DNA of 64,000 bases, taken from Eucalyptus grandis. Lineage: Eukaryota; Streptophyta; Magnoliopsida; Myrtales; Myrtaceae. Shown here in pieces: positions 55,666 through 64,000 of this stretch; position 1 is the first letter of the stretch, and each line of letters begins with the position of its first letter. Made by a program: the position numbers and the translations under genes. The notes beneath the pieces were generated by a model. It was given only the letters and a program-made list of their open reading frames with translations. It did no database searches and had not been told where the DNA came from. The stretch spans positions 3,596,001-3,660,000 of the forward strand of contig NC_052612.1 in assembly GCF_016545825.1 (NCBI RefSeq), written 5' to 3'.

Positions 55666-58394
55666 TCAATTATGATCTTGATTCAACCAATGACAAAATT
55701 CCGTCAAAGCCAAATTGGAGTTAATACAAGAGGGACCCTCCAAAAGGGCATGTTACTTCCCCAACCGCCAACACAACTGGCAACAGGTTTTCCACAGAAC
55801 CAGGCAATCTGGGTCCAACAGGGCCAAAAAGGAAAAGTTCATCTGAAAAATTAAAGAACTCTGTCGGGAGAAGTTCTGCCTCAAAAAGGAAAATCGCAGC
55901 CCTCGTATACCCTATGCGATGCTAAAGAGGCATTTCTGCGTCCGACCGAGGGCACTTTGTGTCAAGAAGTGACCGTCCGACAAAGCGATGCTGCTACAAT
56001 CCTTAGGCCCACAATGATCTTAACTTGCACGAAATCACATAGTTCGTGATTCACGTTTTCCGTTTAAAAGATATTGGCAGATTTTGGGAGTTACGTTTAG
56101 GTTCTATACTTGATACCCGGCTCCCATCTCGCCATTCAAAATTAACTGATATGGATGTTTGTTGGTTTGTCTATTATTCTACTGACAATAGAGAAATAAA
56201 CTTATAGAATACTTAAATTAATAGTTCATTTTATCGTACTCAAAAGGATTTACCATTTTCCTCGCAAAAATCTTGAATCGAGCAGGAGTTTTAACCTTCG
56301 AAAAAAAATAAAATTGTGCAGTACATTCTAGTGTGCTTTCGTAGATTTCAAATGTCTTGTATTAAAAAATCTTAAATTGCCAGGACCATATAAGAAAATA
56401 AACTCGCAAAAAATATCAAGTACTGTCATTTTTTTCCTCAAACCTTCATTTCAGATTATTTTTAGATTGATAAAAGAAAGGATGAAGTACATTTTCCATA
56501 CATGTTGAAAGCAGAGATTTCTTCGTTCTTCTTGTCATATTTTAAGTTTCCGTGAAAATAGTTTCAAAATTGCTATTAGTGGCTTAGATTACGCGGATGA
56601 GAATACTGTTTATAGTAAATAAACTGTAAAAAAATTGTCTTATCCGAAGTGAGTGCTACATGCAGATAAAAGTGAATAACTACATGTATGGAACTTATTT
56701 GCAAAATTTTCTCCATTTAATATTAATTTTATGAGATCTGTAACCATATCAGCAAACTTCGTTAACGCGTGACGTTGAACATTTAGTTCAAGTAACTAAT
56801 CAAGCTGATTCTTCAAGTAAAGTTGAGCACCATGTTTTTGCCTTGTTTGAATTTTGTCACTTCTCTTTAATATAACATTGTTAAAACAAGATATATAGGA
56901 AGAATAATGGGGAATGTACATTTACCTCTCGAGATAGTTCTTTGTTTGTCAGCAAATAATATCTATCAAAAAGCCAAAAAGTAAAAGAATTGTGAATCAA
57001 TCATTTCACAAATTAACACAAATAAGGTATTTCATACATTAAATGGTACAAGAAAAGTATCTCATGCATAGATAATACCTAATACTTTGTGCCAAGTTGA
57101 TGTTTTATCTTTCAATTTGTTCTATCTTGATTCTAGTCACACTTCCATTTGTAACCATCCGAGTTTCCAATTATGAAATTTCAATATCCATGACGAGTTT
57201 ATGAAATGTTTGCTGAAACTCCATTTAACAAGACACTTGATATTATTGATGAGAAAGACACTGTCTAGTAAGTCATATGAGTGTGCTTTCATAGGATACA
57301 TAGATCACCTAGTCACAGAACAACTTTGTTATGCAAAATATCAAATGAGCATTCAAATTGAGAATTAAGAATTATAAAATACCCAATAGATAGATATTTG
57401 CTAAATAGTCATATTTTGATCCCGGTGTTTCTCACATGGAATAATCTTAGGATTGTGTTCACCATTTTATAGATGGAGTTTATATAATGCATAGGGCAGT
57501 TTGCCCACATTCATAACAGTTTATAGAACCGAAAAATCCATGTTGTTTGACAAACTATATATATTTGCAGAAGAATGAATCAATATTGTTTTATCAGACT
57601 ACTATATTAAAAAGTATTAATTCATTGGTTTACAAAACCATATAAAAAAAAAACACCAAGTTGATTCAAATCAACAACCACAAACATCAATTCGACCAAA
57701 ATTAAAGTTTACGACTCAAATTGGAACACCTACTAAAAGTTTAAAGGCTGAATTTTCATATTATCTCTTCTTTTTATTAATGCTAGAATTAGAATGCTAG
57801 TTGAAGAAATCGAGTAGGAAATGATGTGATATATCTTTAAATCTTTAAATATGACTCACTTGTTTAGGTAGCTAATGAAAGTTTGTTGCATCATTTTTCC
57901 TTAAATCATTGTATAATTTGCTGTACACTTCTGTAGAGTGGTGCTTATATTGACTTTAAAATGGGTACTTTTATTCTGTGGAAAATACCAAAAAGATATC
58001 TTATTGTTGACCCAATGACTACTTACACCCTCCATTTATACAAAAACCATTCACATACCTCTAAGCAAAACCCTATATTATAAAGATCAAATTGTTCCTT
58101 CTGGGAAACTTATTTTAACGTATTGCTTAGGGTTTGGGTGGTTTAGTTTTTGCTCTATTTCAAGGTTTTTGGGTGAGTGCGAGAATTTAGGATTTGGTGA
58201 ATGAAAGTATTTTGTAGAAGATAACACTTTTATATAAGGACAACAAGATAATTGCTGTAAAAATGTGATGTGGTTTCCAAAGGAAAAACTTGATTATATA
58301 TTTGGCATTTTGAAAAAGTAGAAGTAATTAGGTGAGACCCAAAGTATATTTTTGGTATCTTACTTAAAAAAAAAAAAACTTGGACCCAAGTAAT
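55666..58394. other. AT-rich intergenic region
   Basis: No gene recognised. 57400-57515 resembles 4290-4320 plus 4885-4980 and appears to be an unoccupied relative of the MITE insertion site. Homopolymer A and T runs are frequent. Confidence 0.5.
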
Positions 58395-58550
58395 GCTCTT
58401 TTTGTCTTTTTTTTTCCATGAGGGCTCCACAAAATATTCTTAATTTGCACATGCTTTGTGAGTCGTGTTTCTTTTCTTCTTTTGAATTTTTTTTTTTGTG
58501 CTGAGTTTGTAAGTCATGTTGGACCGACACTTACATTAATCATGTGCAAG
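58395..58550 (+). repeat. Left copy of a long direct repeat flanking an LTR fragment
   Basis: 156 bp matching 61157-61349 (start gctctttttgtctttt, end catgtgcaag). It lacks two short segments present in the right copy. Confidence 0.85.
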
Positions 58551-58553
58551 TCT

Positions 58554-61156
58554 CGTGACATCCTGCATTTTCAGTCATGTTTTCAATTGAATAAATCGGG
58601 CATTTCATTGACGCGTCTATAGGGTCAAGTTCTCGGGCGATCATTCTAGAGATAACTAGATTATCTGGAGAAACCATTAAGAATTTTAAGGCAAATAGAC
58701 TTGAGAACTCGACCAGGAATCGGCTTCTCGACCGTGCTCATCTGTCGAGATCATTACGGCACAGATATAAATTGATTTGAGATCAGATATAGGTTGGTTC
58801 GATTGAAATGTGTGGCTAATCGTGGGTGACACCACTAAATTGGAAAATTCTCGTTGACCAACACTAGACTGATTTTCTTATTGTTTGGTACCCCGTGTTC
58901 GTACTTGAATTCTCGAGATTTTCACGACAATCGAGAGTTGCCAATGAGTTGAGTGGGTTCATAGTGGCTCGAAGAAAATCGACCACGGGTCATTTGCACT
59001 TAAAGGTCCTGAAAGTTACCCGGTAGTCTAGGTCACGCTAAAAACGCGTCGAAGGGAAATTAACCGTGAATTCGAACCCGATTTCAGAAATTGAAAGTTT
59101 TGTGGTGTCACGAGCTATTTTAGGAGTGTCGACTCAGTCTCAAAAGATTTTTCTGACACCTGACACTTTCTGGGAAAAAGTCGTCGCCGGGTTGTTTTGT
59201 ACAGAAAAAGCCGCGAATTGTTCTTGATGGCAAAAATTTGAAAGCATGATGGATATGTGGGTGAGGAAAAATACTGAGGTGGTCTATGGATGACCGATTG
59301 AAATTATTGAGGCCAATTGTGATTAAATCAAGTAAGTGTGACGGTCCAATTGGAAGAGATGGCTTGCAAATTCGTAACTCCCCTCCCCCTAGCCCAAAAT
59401 TGACCAATTGAGAAGTTGTGAGAGGTGTTGGTGTGGCCTAATGAAGGCCAAGGGTTAATGCTTGGCCTAGATTGATTTTTGAAGATATTTCTTGTGGAAA
59501 ATTGGCAAGGATGGCCCACCCTCTCTCTTATCTTCTTCCTCACGCACGACTCCTCTTCATTTTAACTCTGCGGTCTCAACTTCTGCTTTATTTCTTTCGG
59601 TCGAAGTCCAGCCCAGCAAAACCTCCTCTGCGTGTCTTCCTCAGCTCCACGAACGCCCTGCTTCACTAGCTCTTGTCGCCCACCAACAATCCGCATGCCT
59701 TCTCCACCGAGCAGCTTGGTTTTGCTGCCACTTGGCCGCTTCTGTCTTTCTTCGGTCAGCAAGCGGAATTGAAGACCGCCGAAGGAAGCCGCGCGATTCC
59801 ACGGAGTTTGGTCGGCTACTCACGTCCCAGCTGCCAGTGCCGGTCAACAACGAACCAGCAAATAATCCTCTATTGACTCCGCATCTCCATCCCACGACTG
59901 CCAGCGAAGCCAGCTCCATTCCATCGATCTTCAGCTCTTCACGCCAGCCTCCACTACCGTTGGTCCCCTTCGGTCAGAGCCTTCCTCGATGGCCTCGTTT
60001 GTTGACTGAGCGATCTGGCCAGCAGCAAGCTTGAAGAAGCCCACGAAACCTCAAGTTGAAGCTGCTGCCGTTCGTTGCTTCTCCAGCGAAGATCCCACCG
60101 AAGCAAAGTCAATCCAAGCCAACATCTTTAGCTCGATCAGCCCAACGGTGTCAGCGACTGTCGTTAGTCCAGCAGCCAGCCTCCGCCGAGTTGAATCCCA
60201 GCGAAGCAGCAGCTCCACCGAATTCTGCCGTCCACCGAAAGCCACGCCGGTCAGCTTCTCTCTCCTCGTGCAGACGCCAGCTCAGCCATTGTAACTTCAC
60301 GAGCAGCAGTTCGGCCAGCGAAGTCTCCCCGTGTGAAGTCGCACACCTGTTTCCTCACTTGCGGTCCATCCTCAGCCTTTGGGCCCAGCAAAGCCCACGG
60401 ATCCAGCAAATTTTGTGGCCCAACAGGGGCCTTTGCTGCTTATTCGTTTGGCCCAAGTCTTCAGCAAGCAGCCCACACCATCAGCTCGCAGTTGAAGCCC
60501 ATCCTTGGTCCAGCCCAACATTGGCCCAAGAAGTCAGCAGTCCAAGCCCGCGATTTTGAGGCCCAAGCCCGTGAAGTCAAGCCCAATTCAGCAACAAGTC
60601 TCAGCTTGGGCTGAGATTTGTTGAGCCAAGGTCAAGGCCCGATCCAAGCCCGCAGGTGTTGTCGAAAGCCCGATTTCGGCCGCCGTCGCGTCGCCATCGC
60701 GGTGTTTCGGTCTCCGCTTTTACCAAGTGAGTTTTACTCACTAATGCTTTCTTAGTTTGCTAATTATGCTTAGGGGTTGGTTAGATTTAATTAAATGCAA
60801 TTAGGTGGTTAGATTAGTCGAGAACAATTAAATTAGTGACTTAACGATGCATGTTAGGTGGTTAGACTTAGTCATTAACAAGTAGAGACGTACTTTTATT
60901 TACTGAATGCATCTCGGGATTTTTCCCGATCCGTTCTGGCGTCCAATTAGGCAATGCTGGCCTAAATTGGATTTTTAGTATTTATTTATTTATTTTTGAA
61001 ATTATTTATTTATTTATTTATTTTTCCGGAAATTCAACCTGTGATGGCCGATGACCGGAATTTTATGCTGATTGTTGTGGTGCAGTCGACCCCAAGCCAA
61101 AAGGACCCGAGTAATGGTGGGATTTATAAAAAGGAAATTATTATATTTTGGCTAAG
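58554..61156 (+). repeat. Truncated Tekay-type LTR
   Basis: It starts CGTGACATCC (family start TGTGACATCC) and is collinear with the LTRs at 6845, 28056 and 29145 through the U3 core, a CT-rich start, a GC-rich block (59540-60720), the motif AGTGAGTTTTACTCACTAA (60726-60744) and an AT-rich part. The last matching segment is tattttggctaaggc, found inverted in the solo LTR near 30630. The final ~1.5 kb of the LTR is missing. Open frames in the GC-rich block are not genes. Confidence 0.82.
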
Positions 61157-61349
61157 GCTCTTTTTGTCTTTTTATTTCCATGAAGGCTCCTCGCAAAATA
61201 TTCTTAATTTGCACATGCTTTGTGAGTCGTGTTCTTTTTTCTTCTTTTGAATTTTTGTGCCGAGTTTGTAAGTTTGTGTCTTGGATGTAATCGATTATAG
61301 TCATGTTGGTATATTTGATATACCGACACTTACATTAATCATGTGCAAG
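61157..61349 (+). repeat. Right copy of the long direct repeat
   Basis: 193 bp, same ends as the left copy. It contains the extra segments near 61277 and 61308, so it probably represents the original target sequence. Confidence 0.85.
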
Positions 61350-61707
61350 TAAATGTCAACCGTTCAATGAATTTTTGACGTGGGCCCCATGTCGAGTCCA
61401 CAAAATTCAATGAGTGAGATGCATTGATCTCATCATCAATTGTTTGATTTCATCAATATTTCCCCTAAAGAACGATAAAAAAAAATGCTTTGAATTGCGA
61501 ATTTTGTCCACAACACTGATGGACCTGGCATTCAAAGCTTTTCTCATTGAGCAAGTAAGCCTTTGCCCGGGGAATTACTGTGGTTATATTGGGCCCACTC
61601 ATTGTCTTCTCTATCACTATGTCTATTTTCAATTTTTTTTTTTCATTTACATAAGCACTTACCTCGAACCTTTCTCCATATTCAACACCATTTCTCTATA
61701 AAATTCG

Positions 61708-62566
61708 GGAAAATTACCAAAAAAAGTCATATACTTATTTTATGGATTGTAATTCAATTCAAAACTTTTCAAACCGATTAGTCCTAATTTTTTTGATAAT
61801 TTACCAATATAGTTATTTCATTCAATTTTGAATAAAATTTGCTAACTTGGATAGCAGTTATTCTACTTGGCACAACTAGTGGCCAACATGGACAACTTTT
61901 TTTATGAATTTTTTATATTTCTTTTCTTTCTTTCTTTTTCTTCATTATGATTGGTGAGGATTGTTAGGGTCTTGGCAATGGCTAGTGACCCTTGCCAACC
62001 ACTGAGCAAGCCTTGACCAAATGCTAACGAGGGCTTGTAGTCTCTTAGCAAATATGGGTGAGGGCCGCCTCAACTGCAACCGGCAAGGCCAGATGACCTA
62101 ATCTAGTGGGCGGCGATAGTGTAAAAGACAAAAGAAAAGAAAAAATTCAAAAATTTATTTTTTAAAAAAGAATGTTTTTAAAAAAATTGTAAAAAATTGT
62201 CCACATCAACATCTCATGCAAATCATTGGGGTTTGCCCTAGTGGCCATCCTTCCAATGTGGAAGGGGGAGGTGAGGGGTTCAAATCTCCACCTTCTCAAG
62301 GGGGATTGGGGTGGGGACAAGTAAGTTTCAGGAGTGGGTTTCGACTCTCACACCCTGCAGGAGGCAGGGCAAAAGTCTGAGAGTGAGTGTTAGAGTAGAA
62401 CTGACAAAAAAAAAAACATCTCGTGCAACGTTTCTAGCCATAACTCGCCAAATTTACTATATTGGCAAATTGTTGAAAGGCTTAGGACTACATTAGCCAA
62501 ATTGAAAAGTTTAGAAATAAATTAGTATTTGTACAATAAGTTTATCACTTTTTTTGTAGTAATCCT
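61708..62566. mobile_element. Foldback element (MITE-like) interrupted by a SINE
   Basis: The left end (attaccaaaaaaagtcata) and the complemented right end (ttactacaaaaaaagtgata) are inverted repeats, and homology continues inward for more than 100 bp. The centre contains inverted cca/tgg-rich text (about 61970-62110). Clean target duplications could not be defined, so the limits are approximate. Confidence 0.65.
62222..62414 (+). mobile_element. tRNA-derived SINE with 14-bp TSD
   Basis: Box A-like tgccctagtggcc and box B ggttcaaatct lie in the first 70 bp. Then come a body with tctgagagtgagtgttagag and a poly(A) end. Target duplications at 62208-62221 and 62415-62428 agree in 13 of 14 bases (aacatctc[a/g]tgcaa). 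Same family as the SINE at about 892-1047. Confidence 0.88.
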
Positions 62567-63272
62567 TTATGTGTCTACTTTTCTATATACACTTGTCTAC
62601 ATTATTCATACATATTCAATTCATTATTAATTGTGTCAATTCTTTAAAAACCCAACATAACACTTTTATCAAACGAGTTGCACAATATGATACATTTAAA
62701 ATACAAACTCTTATAAAAATATGGTCAAACGTGTAATAGAGTGCATAAATGTATTTTACCATATCGCATTGACCTAGTTAATATGTTAACTCATTTAACT
62801 AAGTGTCTTCTCATGTGATAGAAAAATTTAAAAAAAAAAACCAAATAGCAAAGAATATGTTTTTTTATTTGTGTATAAAAGGTTAATTTGTTTTTTAATA
62901 CGCTTACAATCATATGTCATTTTCACATCACGTCAATGAGAGCTTAATTCCCTAAAAACTCCAACTTTAGGTCTAATTTCAAATTTGCCCCAATTTTTTG
63001 TCTAAAAAGAATCACCAAATTTTACTTTAGTCCCAAGTCTACCCACTTGTCCATAAATTGTCACCAACTTCTTCAAAATTATCAACATTGGAGCTAGTTA
63101 GAGGTTTATTATCGGCACATGAGTCTTTATCAAAACTCTCATATTCGTATGAAACAACAGTAGCCTCCTATATTAATAATATTAAAGAAACTAGTGGCAA
63201 TTTTTGGACAAGAGTTTAACAAGAGCAAATTTGGACTAAATTAAAAGTTGGTAATTTTTCAAAGATTAATAT
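62567..63272. other. AT-rich spacer between two foldback elements
   Basis: Nothing recognised on either strand. Confidence 0.5.
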
Positions 63273-63765
63273 CATAAAAATCCCAAACTAGTACACTTGT
63301 AATAAATTTATCTCAAACTAATTTTTTGACCATAAAAAATCCCAAACTAATACACCTTTGATAAATTTATTAAAAACTGGTACACTTGTGACAAATTTAC
63401 TCTTTGTTAGTTTCCATTAAATTAGACTATTAAACTATTGAATTTGATTATATATGATAATTGACTATTATACCGGTTTGGGATTTTACTCTCTGTTTGT
63501 CACATATATACTATTTTTGTGATTTTTTGTAATTATTAATTCACCTTAATGTATGGTATATTTGTCACAAATGTATTAGTTTGAGATTTTTGGTGGTCGA
63601 GCAAATTAATTTGAGATAAATTTTTCACAAGTATACTAGTTTGGGGTTTTTTGTGATTATTTAGAATAAATTTATCATGAGTGTACCAATTTGAGATTTT
63701 TCATGGTTAAAAAATTAGTTTAGGCGAATTTATCATAAGTGTACGAGTTTAGGGTTTTTCAGGAT
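63273..63765. mobile_element. Foldback MITE with 8-bp TSD
   Basis: The left arm (aaaaatcccaaactagtaca) and the complemented right arm (gaaaaaccctaaactcgtac) are inverted, each built from two to three diverged repeats of caaactagtacacttgt-type text. The flanks ATTAATAT at 63265-63272 and 63766-63773 are identical. Such long-TIR foldbacks are usually MULE-related. There is no coding capacity. Confidence 0.7.
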
Positions 63766-64000
63766 ATTAATATATTTTTTAAAGATAAAAGAAAATTTGG
63801 AGTAGAATTGAGATTATATTTAAAGTTTGAGGTTTTTTTTTTTTATGGAATTAGGCCTATATATTAGTTGTGTAAAAAGTTGGTCATCCAACAAAGCGAT
63901 GCAACAATCCTTCACCTAACTCTTTTTCTTTAACTAGGGCCCACTCCATCTTCTTTATTCTTCATTCTTTTTTTCTTTTTTTCTATAACTTAGAATCCAT

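Noticed and set aside
59492..60614. Open frames of 167-180 residues, Ser/Pro/Gln-rich
   Set aside because: GC-rich block of a truncated LTR; overlapping frames on both strands, no known domain.
1..64000. A novel operon-like or defence system
   Set aside because: Every recognisable coding stretch belongs to plant transposable elements or to broken members of ordinary plant families. I saw no unexplained multi-gene arrangement.

Overview
This is nuclear DNA of a flowering plant, very probably a eudicot. The evidence is LTR retrotransposons primed by initiator-Met tRNA, tRNA-derived SINEs, plant-only gene families (BTB/TAZ, DUF4220/DUF594, DUF7745) and GT-AG introns. The gene content would fit Myrtaceae or a relative, but that is a guess. 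No bacterial, phage, CRISPR or organellar features were seen.

Most of the window is nested retrotransposon sequence. Layout: (1) 412-1478, minus: the last two exons of a BTB/TAZ scaffold-protein gene with a 1-nt frameshift and a SINE in the intron. (2) 1479-6844: AT-rich spacer with a 557-bp Mutator-type foldback MITE carrying 9-bp target-site duplications (TSDs). (3) 6845-15820: a decayed Tekay/Del-like Ty3/Gypsy element with 3.07-kb LTRs, the 3' LTR truncated. (4) 16758-18110, minus: the C-terminal exons of an acyl-CoA thioesterase (ACOT9/10-like) pseudogene. (5) 18257-43076, minus: a large Tat/Ogre-like element that encodes a DUF7745 protein and Gag but no visible pol. Its DUF7745 region is split by a solo LTR (28056-34015, TSD GCATT), which is itself split by an inverted solo LTR (29145-32511, TSD AACCC). 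Its right-hand LTR is split by a second Ty3/Gypsy element (35605-42067, TSD AAAGC). (6) 44946-51720, plus: the N-terminal exon of an ACOT pseudogene, split by a Ty1/Copia element (45368-51655, minus, TSD GAGAT). (7) 52726-54883, minus: a nearly complete DUF4220/DUF594 membrane-protein gene with one frameshift and an in-frame minisatellite, followed by a remnant of a second copy. (8) 55700-64000: AT-rich DNA with a truncated Tekay-type LTR flanked by an unusual 156/193-bp direct repeat, two foldback elements, and a SINE inside one of them.

No gene in the window is clearly intact. The most informative signals are evolutionary. TSD-dated insertions give a clear order of events. Two halves of an ACOT gene lie head to head as if separated by an inversion. 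One family of LTRs carries different GC-rich blocks at the same internal position, each followed by a conserved splice-donor-like motif. I did not find a new enzymatic or defence system.
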